64,000 nt of DNA from Epiperipatus broadwayi (lineage: Eukaryota > Onychophora > Udeonychophora > Euonychophora > Peripatidae). The DNA lies in the NCBI GenBank assembly GCA_028023455.1, contig JAQFVV010006197.1, forward strand, positions 13,823,254-13,887,253, written 5' to 3'. Both the position numbers and the translations under genes were made by a program. The notes beneath the pieces are model-generated. The model did not search any database. It saw nothing but the letters and a program-made list of their open reading frames with translations, and was not told where the DNA came from. This document shows, piece by piece, positions 37,901 to 49,745 of this stretch; position 1 is the first letter of the stretch; each line of letters begins with the position of its first letter.

Positions 37901-38848
37901 CTATTAATTAAAATTTAAAATTTTAACTAATTGACTATTTAATAGGCTTGGAAAACATAGAGCCCAACCATAAGGTTACAGTATATATGCAGCAAAAGTT
38001 TAATTATATATATTTTTTTAAAAAAAAACTTACTGGGAAAATAGATAAAACTAAATGTTTTTATTCTATATTAAAAAAAAAAATTAATTTGATTTTCAAA
38101 ATACTTTCAACACAAAAGAAAAAAAAAAGTATTGCATGATAAAATATAAATTCACTGTAAATAAAAATGAAGTATCAATAAATTGAATCAATTGATTTCT
38201 GATAAAGTTTAAATTATTATGTTAACAAAAAAAATAATGAAATAATTGTATTAGAAGTTTAGGCAATAAGAAAAAAGTCAATAATAAATAAATTATTTTA
38301 CTGATCAAATATTCTGTTGTATATTTTATTAAATAAGTTTAAAACATTTTATATTCAATACTCACACACACACACACATACATACATAAACATATATATA
38401 TATATTAGAATGGATTTATTTCATTAACTGATTAATTTGTTTTGCATGCTAAAAAACTATGCGAATATTCTTTATTATATTTTATTGTATTTAATTGGAT
38501 GTTGCACTCATGCTATCAGTGAGGCCAAAGATAGTGGATAATAGAATGATTTTCAGATATGAAATTAATTGCCAAAAACTAATAAGTAGAATCTGACCAA
38601 GAGTATTTTCTAATGTCTACTGCTTTTAATGTAATCAGTGTTATGGGTATCTGTTATTTTTAACTTATTTTTATTTATTTAAATTGGTACAAAAATGGTC
38701 ATCGTGAGTTTATCATGTTGTTGATCATTTCTTCCATTTTCATTACATGCAAAGGATTTCTTATTCCAACCTTTTTCTCTTTCTCTTATTTTTTGCCTAA
38801 GCTTTGGAGTACTAAGAAAACTAATGATAGAAAGAAAAGTAAATAATA
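31940..38848. other. Long A/T-rich non-genic stretch
   Basis: No gene, RNA or complete transposon was recognised. A purine-rich part lies at about 33.17-33.75 kb with a short repeated AAAGAAGAAAGTTTAA motif. A G+C-richer patch at about 35.00-35.35 kb is open for about 56 codons on the minus strand but matches no family I know. An AC/AT compound microsatellite lies at 38363-38405. Other open frames (36923-37114, 37256-37438, 37948-38139) have low-complexity translations. Confidence 0.45.
38363..38405. repeat. Compound (AC)n/(AT)n microsatellite
   Basis: About eight AC units, then ATAC units, then an AT tract. Confidence 0.9.
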
Positions 38849-38856
38849 CACTAGGA

Positions 38857-39175
38857 CAGGGGTCCCCAACCCCATGCCCGCGGGCACCATGGCGCCCGCA
38901 GACCATTTTACGTGTGCCCACCGCTATCCAAACACGATAAAAAATTATTTATCTGATACAAATAAATTTAATTTTTAAAATTTCTTATAAATTATTGTAT
39001 TATATTGTAATCAAATGTTAAAATTTTATTTTTGAAATAAATATTTTTTTTTGTACATTAAGTGTATTATTAACAATATCCAACTATAAATTTACATTGA
39101 AAAAATAAATGGTGCCCACCACCTGGCAGATATTATAGAATGTGCTCTTAAGTGCAAAAAGGTTGGGGACCGCTG
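38857..39175. mobile_element. hAT-superfamily MITE D
   Basis: This 319-bp element has 15-bp terminal inverted repeats CAGGGGTCCCCAACC and GGTTGGGGACCGCTG, with one mismatch. It is flanked by the perfect 8-bp duplication CACTAGGA (38849-38856 and 39176-39183). The left subterminal region is strikingly G+C-rich (CCCGCGGGCACCATGGCGCC), while the centre is A/T-rich and non-coding. The ends resemble the widespread CAGGGGTC...CCAAC class of hAT ends. Confidence 0.93.
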
Positions 39176-39183
39176 CACTAGGA

Positions 39184-41723
39184 GTATAATCAATTATGAG
39201 TTGCTTTGAAACTAGATTTGACACAAAGACTATCGTTTAAGAAATTCTATTAAGGAATCCCCCTCTTTATCATGGAATTGTTAAGCATGTAGAAAAGATG
39301 ACTGTTCATGCATCACAGGCTAGTTTGCCATGTGTAGAGGTTCATTTGCTAAAGATATAGAAATTATTGTAAAAGCAATAATAAAGTAATAATAAAGATA
39401 AATATTGTAATTATATCCCTCTTCTTAAATATAAATATATAGAATGTATAAACTTTACTCGAATTCTTCAAGATCTGAAGTTAAGGAGTAGTCAAGATTT
39501 AAGATTGATAAAGCTGCCCTTGGGGAAAATATTTACAAGTTTTTTCACAAAAGCAGATCATGAAGTGAAAAAAGATTGATAATGCATTAATTGTGAGATA
39601 TTTGTTGCAAATAATAGTAATAGTTCCATAAATCTAAATAGTATGCCACTTGAACAAAATATGGGAATGATTATTGTAAATGTGTTGTTTACCCAGTACA
39701 ATAATTGTCAAGAAACCTAGATGCACCCTTATTAAGATTCAAAGGATAAAAAGAAAAGAAAAATTGTATTTCATGAGCACTTTCAAAAGCAGATTATAGT
39801 GAAGACATAAACCAGTACACTCCAAAGTAAAATGGTCATTGTATTCCAACACTAATTTCAATTTCAAGCATGAAATTAGATATTTATTTTTATTTAGAAG
39901 CATCTGTTTTCATGCAAAATCTCAACAGATGCTAAGCAGCAAAATTATTAATTGTTATTTTTAAGATTATTATATTACTCAGGTGTGGATTTTTTTAAAG
40001 GAGTATATTGTGAATGCAATAAGTCTATTTTGTATTTTTGTGTTAACTAAAAGAAGCATTTTGACTGTTTTCTGACAATGAATGATTCTATTATTTATGA
40101 TGTGGCATTTTTGACTTGTCAGAATAATGAATTGATGATGGAACTTCTTAAGCAATATAGAAATTTAAATGCAGGAGTTCAACAATTGTTACGTCTTAAA
40201 AAATAATTTGTGGGTTGAAACTGTGAAGGAAATTCAGTCATTTGCTAATTATTTTAGATCATTTTTAATTTATGGAAAGTGACATATGGACTTTTAAACT
40301 GTATCATAATCCTACTAAATTTTTGAATTGTACATTTTATATGATAATGATGATATTTAAAAGAGGTGGAGATAGTATTTCAATCATCTTCTGAATAATA
40401 GTATGAAAATAAAGATGATAGCTTTTGATTGATAAATTCATCCCGACTCATGAAGATTTGGATTAAAATATTCAACTTAAGGAATATCCTTGCAATCATT
40501 AACATCTCTTTTTAATGTAAAAATAGAAACATTTGCAAGACTTGTTTTTATGTGAAGAAATTTAAAATATGATTGTGATTATTTTTAGAGATTTTGTTAA
40601 ATAGATTGTTTATCATCATAGATACCTGTGTTTTATTTTAGGGAATTAAGAAACACTATAGACATAGTTATTTAACAAATGCAAACAAAGTGTCTAGAGT
40701 AAAGATGTGATTATATTAATTTGGGCTAAGCTTTTCGCTCAGTAAACAGGCTTGTATCAATGTTGAAGTAAGCTGTTTTCTATTTGATATAAAAAAGGAA
40801 ACATAATTAATGCTGAAGGACAATAAAAATCAAAAATTGATATTAAACATTTGTATGTAGCAATAGTTTTTACAATCCTTTATAAATATTTTCATAAGGC
40901 AGGTATTAATATATGATACAAGCTTTTATTATGGAGTTTTACATTTACATTTGAATGTAGCAATGGTCTTTAGAACACTTTATAGACATTTTTGTTAGTC
41001 AGGTATTAGTAATACATGCTTTTGTGATGGAGTTTTAAACTTGAACTGATTAAAGACAAAAATAAATACATCAACTTCCTGGTTTTTAGATTTGCAGCAT
41101 GTTGATGATTGCACTACCTGTAAGGACTTTGGTTAAATAGATAATGTTCAAGAGTTTTATTGATGGAACTCAAATTCATCATCAGTTGATGATGGAAGAA
41201 ATTTTTTCAGCAATTGTGTAGCTATCAGCTTTGCATTTTGAATCATTTTAAATATTTTAATAACTTTTTAAATTGGATGTTGAGTCATAACTCAGACTCT
41301 GAAGTGCTTCTGCTACTGGATTTAACAAATTTTAAAAAAATCATATTTGATATAATAACTGCAAGTAAATTTGCAGTATATGTTGTGTGAAAGTAAGATG
41401 TTAATTCTTATCAATATAATATAGAATCATGAAAAAATTCTATTTGTTCTATAAAGTTTTAAACTATGCAGGAAAGATCATAAGATCAATTAATATGCTA
41501 TTCAACTTGTTGGATGTGATACTATAAAATCTTTAGCATATTTTTTTTTAAGATAGACATGTGACGTCCATGAATAATGATAGAATTCTTAAAAAGAAGT
41601 ATTTTCTCATGAAGTAGAGTAAAAGTTTTCATAGCTAACAAAAACCCTATTAACATTATAAACATTTTCTCAAATAGAAATATAGATTATAAAAATTTTC
41701 TTAAATAGAAATATGAACTATTG
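39184..41723. other. A/T-rich stretch with one tandem duplication
   Basis: Apart from the 100-bp duplication at 40847-41037, I recognise nothing. A short plus-strand frame at 40078-40206 (beginning MNDSIIYDVAFLTCQNNELM) has a protein-like look but no recognised relative. It may be a relic of an old retroelement. Confidence 0.45.
40847..41037 (+). repeat. 100-bp tandem duplication
   Basis: The units beginning at 40847 and 40947 share ACATTTGTATGTAGCAAT / ACATTTGAATGTAGCAAT, a GCAGGTATTA / TCAGGTATTA block and TATGGAGTTTTA / GATGGAGTTTTA at the end. They differ by roughly one base in five or six, so the duplication is old. Confidence 0.8.
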
Positions 41724-41886
41724 AATACTAACCTGTTTAATGTGCTATTACTGACAGTTGAATGTATTTGGAATATTTAAATAAAGTTACATTTTTCTAA
41801 AGACATTCAGTACTCATATTAGATGATGGAAATAGTCCAATATAAAAATACAACTAAAACACTATCATCACAAACCTTCAGGAAAA
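41724..41886 (+). repeat. SINE family b tail fragment, inverted partner
   Basis: About 115 bp (41724-41840) is the reverse complement of 41888-41998. It continues into the ATCATCACAAACCTTCAGG tail also seen at 24.48-24.51 kb. Together with the following full copy it makes a large stem-loop with a spacer of about 47 bp. Confidence 0.75.
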
Positions 41887-41887
41887 G

Positions 41888-42147
41888 TTGGACTATTTCC
41901 ATCATCTAATATGAGTATTGTATGTCTTTAGAAAAATTTAATTTTATTTAAATATTTCAAATACATTCAACTGTTAGTTATAGCATACAGGTTAGTATAT
42001 GCACAATGTTTCGAGAGGTATTTTCTCTTCTTCAGGTGTTGCTGGCCTGGTCAGTGATAATACTAGCATGGGAATTGAATCTGGACCCTTAGATTCTTGA
42101 GTTTTGAATTTTAAGGTAACACTCTAACCAACTGAGCCATCCTGCCA
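41888..42147 (-). repeat. tRNA-derived SINE, family b
   Basis: Minus strand, starting at 42147: GGCAGGATGGCTCAGTTGG (tRNA-like 5' end, A box), then an interval leading to AGATTCAATTCCCATG (B-box-like). After that come a body with CACCTGAAGAAGAG and the TATTAGATGATGG...AGTCC tail. It is longer and better preserved than the 24-kb copy, which lacks part of the B-box region. Confidence 0.75.
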
Positions 42148-42439
42148 AAAAAAAACTGACAGAAGATAGAATACAATGGACAGCTCATCAGTATTAATTT
42201 TTTATAAATGAGGATGGTTAATTTAGTTTAAAAAAAAAAAGAAAGGCAGAAAAAATAGATAATAATAATAAACTAAAGATGAGTTTTCATATAAACTAAT
42301 ATGTGAACTATGATTTTTTTTTGTAGATAGAACACATTGGTTCATTATTCTGCTTATTTGATATTTTGCAATACTGTCTTTAATTTTTTTCTGCAGCAAA
42401 TTTTTTTTCATGAAAGATTTCAATACCATATTTAATTAT

Positions 42440-43520
42440 AGCTCTCCTTTGTACTTTATTATCTTCAACTATATCTTCCCAATAAAGACTGTTAATCTCT
42501 CTCTTTTATGACAACTATATCAAATTTTCTATAAAATATTTTATTGCACCAGTAGATGTACCACTTCCATTTCTGTGGTGGACAATAACACATCGAAGTC
42601 TGTACTGCATCTCAACATCTAAATCCATTTTTCTACTTAAAAAAAATTGTAAAGATATTTAAATTCTAATTTTATTATCAAGTTGACATCTATCCAAGCT
42701 AAAAATTGTAGGGTACCTTTAGGAAAAGATTAAAGTTATCAGCATTTTGTAAATCTAAGAGCCCAAAAGATTGAAAATTTTGCTTTTAAATGAGTCAAAT
42801 TAAAAAATTCTACTGTCATATCTGTGCCACTTCTTATTACCTGATTCATTAAGCTGCATATAAAAATTTTCAAAGATGGCTGTTATAAAAATTGAAAACA
42901 AAATTGTAGCTAATATACATCATTGTTTAATACCAGTTTTTACTTCAAATGCTTGATTTTTCCATCTGTAGTAATAACATGTTCTCTCATTCTATCACCT
43001 AGAAGCTGTATAATATAAACTTTGGTGGGCAACTAATTAATTTCAAGCAGAACCACAGACCTTTTTAATTAATTTAATCAAATTCAAATCAGTAAAAGCA
43101 ATGTGTATATATATTATTTACTGACTTTTTTTTCCATTTTTCTGGCAGCAAAAAATATTTCTCTAGTGCTTTTGAATTTTTTAATGTCACATTGAGTCTA
43201 AAACCATCATCACTGACTAACAAAATTATTTAAAATATTTGCTCTAGTAGATAAGAATCATATTCTACAGTAATTATTGCCATCTTGTCTATTTTCTTTA
43301 TTTTTACAAGTTTGAACAATGACAATATCCTTAAGATCAGGTGATACTAATTTACGAGTCCACATATTTCTAAAAAGTTTCACTATTTCTGATATTAACA
43401 AATCATCACATTTTAAAACTGCTTCAGATCTCAAATCAGGACATTTTTAAAATTACAAAGAGCTATTTTAACTTCATTATATTGGATGTTTTTGTCCAAA
43501 TTTAAATAAATATACAAAAG
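42440..43520 (-). pseudogene. Non-LTR retrotransposon reverse transcriptase fossil
   Basis: Reading leftwards on the minus strand with frame changes gives pieces in the order of a LINE reverse transcriptase. RSEAVLKCDDLLISEIVKLF and WTRKLVSPDLKDIVIVQ (about 43450-43320) fit the region before 'KKG..DCGNYRGISLL', of which KENRQDGNNYCRI remains (about 43305-43262). Next comes SDDGFRLNVTLK (about 43215-43175), like 'CGFR..RGT'. Then QAFEVKTGIKQ and CMLATILFSIFITAIF (about 42955-42890) fit 'F.V..GVKQGC.L.P.LF...'. Frameshifts and stops are frequent, and the catalytic YADD is not identifiable. I cannot fix the clade; this type is widespread in invertebrate genomes. Confidence 0.7.
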
Positions 43521-45925
43521 GGATATATTTCAATTCTTATATCATGATTCAAAAGATATTTGAATACTCCTTTATTCCATTCTACATACATTATCATATA
43601 AGAAAGTACTAGTATGTATTTAAATAAGGTTACAGATAGGCAAAGTGTTGATATTTTTTAATAAGTGGACAGAAAAAGTTAATAAATAGCATTATAAAAT
43701 ATTGAAAAAGTACAATAGTATGTGCTGTACATGGAATATTTTTGTTTCATAGAATAGTTTGTATAATCAGAGCAAACTAATCTTCAATATTTTTATGCTC
43801 TTTATATTTTTCTAAAATTTAAATGGTATTACTGGTTACAAGCATTTTCTTCAGCTTCTGATGAGTGATATGTAGTACAGAGTATAAATTTACACACTGA
43901 ATACATATATAAAAATAGACAAAGCATTAAAAAAAACATGTTATATGTAAGCTGAAGAGATCATGTGTCCTTTTGTTAATGTGATTATATATATATGATG
44001 AGTTGCTTTGGAAGTCAAATTTAACAATTACTCAATAATTTTATAATTAAGTGACAAAGTAGATTTTTAAAAAAATGTTCTCGATTGGGAACCATTCCTC
44101 TGGCCTAGATTGCTATAGCTTTCCTTAATTTTTTTGATTGTTTCTCACATTTCATTTAAATTTGTTGTCATTTTTCTTGTTATTTTTAATATATATTGTC
44201 TAATAAATTTTAACGTTTAATTCTAAAATTTTCTTTTAATTTATTAGTAGTACTGTGTGAAATTCAATGCATTGATAAGGAGGCACGTTCCTGAGATAAA
44301 AGTTTCTGAATTAACTTTCCACTTGGTCAAATAAATAAAACTCTTGGAGTTATTTGCTTCTTAATGGATCATTTCTTTTTTGGCGCTTTATCTGTCACGT
44401 CAATGAAGTTAGAAAAGAAATCTGCCATAGTTCTATAAACCAAGAACAAGAAACTAATTATTTTTTAAGCTTATATTTACCATTTATGATAAAAACGCAG
44501 AAATATATGTAATTAAAAACACATATTAAAAATTTATAAAAGTTTAATTTAAAAAGGAGATAATATTAAAAATATATACTAATTTTAAGGTCACAAAGGA
44601 GCTTGTTATTAACCACAAGGAAATCTTTGATTTCTTTTTGAAACCTTAAAGGAACTGAGCTGGAAAAATCTTAATACCTATTCTGTATGTTTTTGTCATT
44701 GCAGATGTTAAATAAACAGAGACCGACTGTTCACTATTATACGCTATAATAAAATGGGGAGTATAATAGGATTTACATCAGAGTTTAAGCTTTAGAAACA
44801 CCATTGTCCATGTTCTCAGATGCTGATATATTGAACAGAGATATTAGTTCAGTATTCACGAGGACAGCATGAATACATGAATAAATACTTTATGGCTCAT
44901 TCATTCTTTTTTGTATATATATTTAAATAATAAGAGATAAAAATAATTTAAACCTCTTATTCAGAACCTATGAAGTCATCATCCAAGACAGTATTTGCAA
45001 TTAAAAGCAGAAGCTGTTAAGAATATCCAGATTACAGATCTAATCTGCCATTTGATGATATGATAATCGTTTATTTAGGTACCTATAATTGCATATCTCT
45101 TTCAAATGAAGAAAGATTATGTGAATTAGAAAAAGAACTGTCAAATAAATAAAATATTTTAAAGCTAGATTTGAAAAACGATTGAAAAATGAAAATATTA
45201 AAAGTAAATCTCTTTATAAAGAAATAAATGATTAGTGGAAATAAATTTGCTGAAAAAGAAAGTTTTTTTGAAAAAAATCTAAAGCAGAAATGAATATGAA
45301 AAAATTTAAGTGAAGGTATATTAGAATTAGTTTATCAGAAATACTACCAAATCCACCACTCCCTTTATTTTGCTGTAATATCTTATATAAGTACAATGGA
45401 TAAATTGCATTTATATAAGAATTAGTTTATATTTTGTCAATCATAAAATATATATATATATATATCAAGACTATTATATTCAACATAGAAAGTGATTGAG
45501 TAACAAGTTATAAAGTTAAATGTTAATATAATACTAGGGAAACAAAAGTTTTTAAAAAAGACAATAAAAATACTGCAATGAATTTAAACTAAACCTTACA
45601 AATTGTTTTAAATTATTTACCGATTTTGTTGATGGATCAGACTTGAACCAAATCAATAAAATAACAGGTAAACTATTACTATTTGCTATACAGATAGTTT
45701 GCACAAAAAAACAGCAATTGATTTGTAAATTTTAAATTGAAGCATAACAAGGTATGAAGAAAAGAAGGATAATGAAAATATTGAAAATATTTCATTTAAA
45801 AGAATCAAATGTCTGAAATTCTATATGATAGTATGAAAAAGAATTGATAAGATGAAAGGAAATATGGCTGTGAATTGTCAAATAAAACTATAGAAAAAAA
45901 CAGAAGTTTCAGAAATATAATGTAA
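43521..45925. other. A/T-rich stretch without recognised genes
   Basis: No coding domain was recognised. The part at about 44.08-44.46 kb has a mixed texture with fewer homopolymer runs and could hold noncoding regulatory sequence. An AT tract lies at 45448-45465. The end of this stretch may contain unrecognised upstream parts of the RTE fossil that follows. Confidence 0.4.
45448..45465. repeat. (AT)n microsatellite
   Basis: About nine AT units. Confidence 0.9.
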
Positions 45926-46865
45926 TATTTTGGTATTGGAAAGGAAAGGAAATTTATTTAAAAAAAAAAAGATGGCACTACTGCTAAAAAGAGAGATGAC
46001 ACCATGTAGTATATTGAGATACTTTACAAAGAATTATAGAGTATCCTTTACAATTACAACATTTTTTGAATTAAATATTTTAAATAAAGAGTTAGGACAT
46101 GATTTTTGATATATTAAAAGAAGCAAATGAAAAAATAGAAAAATTATTGGCAAATCTTTATCTCAAATGTCTGAATGATAAGGATGTATCAGATGATTGG
46201 AATAATGTGGCAATGATATTGATATTTAAGAAAAATAAAAAAAAAATTACGGTCTTCTGTCTATAGAAACTTTGGACTTTAACCGACTTAAAGCTTTTAA
46301 TAATGATTGATAGTAACAAATTAGAAGGAGTTACCAATTACAAATATCTTGATCAAAATATTATTACAGATGCAAATATAATGATAGAAATTAATCATAA
46401 AATTTAGCTTGAATGGAATGCTTTTAATAAAAATAGTTTAATATTCAAGAAAATATGCCCATATATGTTTGAAAAGAAAGTTTTTTAATAGATGTGTTTT
46501 TTTCATTTTTCACATATGGATTTGAGACTTGAATACTTAATAGAAGCATAAATCACCCAATGAATTATGGAAAAACAAGGAATTGCATAAAAGCAAAATA
46601 CATGGTGAAAAAATGAACAGATATTATTCACATCATTGAAAGAATTAAGAGGATGCAGTGTAGCTAGGCTAGTCATATTACTAGAAAAAAAGAGATAGTA
46701 GATATACAGTTGAATTCTTAAACTGTATTCTAAGAGATTATGAAAAATTTAGAGAAAGAATACATAGAAGATTGATGGATAAGATAAGAAAATTTGATGG
46801 TATTATATGAAGATGAGAAGCTGTAGTTTAAAGAAACTAGAATTAGAGTTGAAGAGATTTTATCC
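45926..46865 (+). pseudogene. RTE/BovB-like retrotransposon RT fossil
   Basis: Plus-strand pieces follow the order of an RTE-clade reverse transcriptase. KKDGTTAKKRDDTM, then YIEILYKEL (about 45960-46035), fits the 'D.dG...t.r.ei...i..fY..LY' segment. DILKEANEKIEKLLANLYLK and WNNVAMILIFKKN (46108-46233) fit the finger region up to 'a.iilihKKgd'. After an internal deletion removing the palm and its YADD come LEGVTNYKYLDQNI (about 46325-46365) and MIEINHKI, as in 'v..YkYLGq.i......ei..RI'. C-terminal scraps follow, including RRLMDKIRKFDG (about 46763-46800). Stops and frameshifts are abundant. hAT element E is inserted immediately downstream. Confidence 0.75.
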
Positions 46866-46879
46866 AGTATATGCTAGAT

Positions 46880-48086
46880 CAGTGGTCTTCAACCTTTTCA
46901 CACCTGCGGAACGACAAAAATAAGGATAAGATTTCATGGACCAGCAGAAGTTTACAGATAAATTTTCTTAAAGATGTAACCTGCTTTGCCTTAGATAAGC
47001 ATAATTGTTATAACTGACCAAAACAGCACAATAATTATTGTGTATTATAATAGTGTTGCTTACCTTTACATGCTGAACACTCTTTCTCGAGTTGCGCAGT
47101 CATATGACTGCTACAGAAAACAGTACAATAACAATCATTCTCATTAATGTGCTTGCATTTTTATGTTTATTATTTCATTGTTAAAACATGCAAGAATAAA
47201 ATGTTATTCACCTGAATGTTGAAAAAGTCAAAAGTTTTGGTCTTATTTTATTGGGGGTGGGTGGGTTGAGAAATACTTTGACATCACTGAGACAAATAAT
47301 AAAGACCAAAGTTATTTTTGTTTTTATTTTTAAAAAAAGGTAACACAAATTGGTTTTAAAAATAAAAGTTTTAGTATTTTAGCAGTATGCAAATAAAGGC
47401 AAAAAAAAGTATTGCATTATAGGCTAAAAAAAAAAGTGGCCGTATTTTTAAACAAAAGAAAACAAAATTCGAAAAAGTCAAAAGTTTTGATCTTACTTTA
47501 TTTTGGGGTGTGTGGGGGTGTATTGAGAAATACTTCGTAAAAGTTAGAGACAGAACTTATTTTTTGGTTTTTATTTTTAAAAAAAGGTAATAAAAATTGA
47601 TTTCAAAAATAAAAGTTGAAGCCAAAAAAAAAATAAATCGCCATATAGCCAAAAAAAAAAAAAACAACAACACTAAAAGTAAAATATTAAAAGAGAGAGT
47701 AGAAAAAATTTAAGAGATCAAAAAAAGTCATGTTACATTTTATTGTTTTAACAATGCTGACAAGTGGCCGTGATTGGCTATCAAAAGACAACCGGAGTTT
47801 GTATAATAAACGACTTTTTTCTACCCCCCCTCTTCCATAAACATCTGTGATAAATAGAAAAATTAATTTATGTATGATTGATTGGTTAGATTTTGTTTTT
47901 GTTCTGTTTCTTTTTTTTTAATCGGGTAAAAATGCAATGAAAAAATAAATAAAAATTGTTTATATTAATTAAAAGTTTAAAATCTTATTATTTTGTTATT
48001 ACAAACTTTCTTGCCAGTCTAACATGGACCAGCAGAAAACGTCTGCAGCTGGTGTTGGTCCGCGGCCCGGTGGTTGAAGACCACTG
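46880..48086. mobile_element. hAT-superfamily non-autonomous element E
   Basis: This 1207-bp element has ends CAGTGGTCTTCAACC and GGTTGAAGACCACTG, a perfect 15-bp terminal inverted repeat. It is flanked by the 8-bp duplication TGCTAGAT (46872-46879 and 48087-48094). The right subterminal region is G+C-rich (TTGGTCCGCGGCCCGGTGG). Inside are two diverged direct repeats with a period of about 250 bp and poly-A-rich spacers. No transposase domain was recognised. The element sits at the decayed end of an RTE fossil, so it inserted after that retroelement. Confidence 0.93.
47221..47640 (+). repeat. Internal direct repeats (about 250-bp period) in hAT E
   Basis: GAAAAAGTCAAAAGTTTTGG at 47221 recurs as GAAAAAGTCAAAAGTTTTGA at 47471. 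Each is followed by a GGGGTG-rich piece, TTGAGAAATACTT, and TTTTTATTTTTAAAAAAAGG. The copies differ by scattered substitutions and indels. Confidence 0.8.
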
Positions 48087-48094
48087 TGCTAGAT

Positions 48095-48589
48095 AATACA
48101 AGGTGTTTTTAAAATATAAAAATTATTTGATCAATTGTAAAAACACATTACTTAAAAAACGTTTTACAGATTATATTTTTAAAAGTATAATTCAATAAAA
48201 TAATAGTGCAAGGTGTACCCTAAGATTCCATAGATCTTTGAATTTATTATTACATTTTTATTTATAATTTAGACCAATAGAATTTTGTTCTTATCATATT
48301 TTCAAAAATAGGCTTCATTGCTTTTGAATAATCTTTAGAATTTTTTAACTTCATTCTATGTGATATTTTTCAATAAAAATAAAATAAACAATAAAATGTT
48401 CTACTTAAACTTTTAGAAATATAATGGAATGTTTTTTTTTTGTAAATAACAATATTAAAACAAAATTTTCTTATTTGCCTGAAAAACAACAACCAACTTT
48501 TAATATATATATATTCTACTAATGTTTGCTTATGTATATAAGATTTAGCCATTTCAAAAAGAGAAAATTAAAGACTTTAAACAGTGCAA
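48095..48589. other. A/T-rich stretch between hAT E and second RTE fossil
   Basis: No features were recognised. The minus-strand frame at 48370-48552 is low-complexity. Confidence 0.5.
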
Positions 48590-48945
48590 CAAAGTATGAA
48601 AAGATATATATTGGGATTAATAAGTAAAAATAAAAGCTAAATACATAGATGAGAGAAAAAGTAGGTATTATTGATATTACTGAAGAAATTAAAGATTCAT
48701 AAATGGAAATGGTCTAGATATATTATAAGAAATGACAATAGATAGACAATTGAATTCTAATCAGAATCAAGAGATGATAAAAGATTTAAAACAAAGATTT
48801 ATATAAAATGGATAGATGAGATAAAGAAATTTTCTGGGGTGATGTGGATAAAAATAAGCTGTTAATCAGAAATATATATAAAAAACTCTTAGAAGTCATT
48901 TATCTGCAGTGGTTTCATAATGATTGAAAATGATATATATATATA
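48590..48945 (+). pseudogene. RTE/BovB-like RT C-terminal fossil
   Basis: Plus-strand fragments match the well-conserved C-terminal tail of RTE/BovB-like reverse transcriptases. SMKRYILGLISKNK (as 'r.MLGislrdr') is followed by HKWKWSRYIIRNDN ('lKWkWaGHvaRm.d.rW'), then YIKWIDEIKKFSGVMW (48808-48843; 'r..RW.DDIkk.aG..W'). The end resembles 'l.eayvq.W' (LEVIYLQWF). A stop follows TIEF, and several frame changes occur. It overlaps in protein content with the end of the fossil at 45.9-46.86 kb, so it is a second copy, not a continuation. Confidence 0.75.
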
Positions 48946-49661
48946 TAGTTAAAAAACTTTGTTCAATTAGTTTTATTCTTATGCTATATCCAGCTAATTT
49001 AGAATATTCATGTTTTTGCAAAAATGCATGATTAAGGAAAAGTCACTTAAATGAATTGTTCTCCAAATTCTTACAGTCAACAATGTGTTTCTCTTTCAAT
49101 ATTCTCAATATCAAATTCATCTGATTCAATAATATTTAGTTTGAAAAAAAAATTAAATAAAAAAAATTAAAAATTTGTAAATTTAATGAATACTCTACTT
49201 TTTTGTATGACAGCATGCTTGGTGATAAAAAATGTTCTAAGCTGAATCTGATAAAATATTCAATAAGAATGAATTATCACTTTATAATATAGTAAAAAAA
49301 TTAAAAATTCCACCCACAATATGGGAAAAGTCTTTAATGAATATTAAAAAAGCATTAAATTTATAGTTAAAAAATATGAACAGTAAGAATGTTCCAATAA
49401 ATGATAACTTACTGCATCACCAAAAAGTATTGATTCTGTATAATAACATTAAAAGTTAGTGCATTATGCCATGAAGAAATATAGAGGCTCTATATGAAGA
49501 CTTTAGTAGAAAGAATATCTGATAAACAGAAATCAGTATTTCAAATTGATATTTCCTTATCATCAATTTTCATCACAAAAAGAATAATGTTTTATCTTTT
49601 TTTTAGAAAGACAGTAATCAAGAGAATATATTCACATGTGAACTCTCTAGATTTGAATACC

Positions 49662-49745
49662 ATATAGTTGGTATTTATGAAAGTGTGCTATCTTTTGTAA
49701 AACCACATAGTTGATTCTTATGAAAGTGTGTTATCTTTCTTAATG
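49662..49745 (+). repeat. Two-copy 42-bp tandem repeat
   Basis: Both copies contain TTATGAAAGTGTG followed by TATCTTT, with a few differences between them. Confidence 0.75.
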
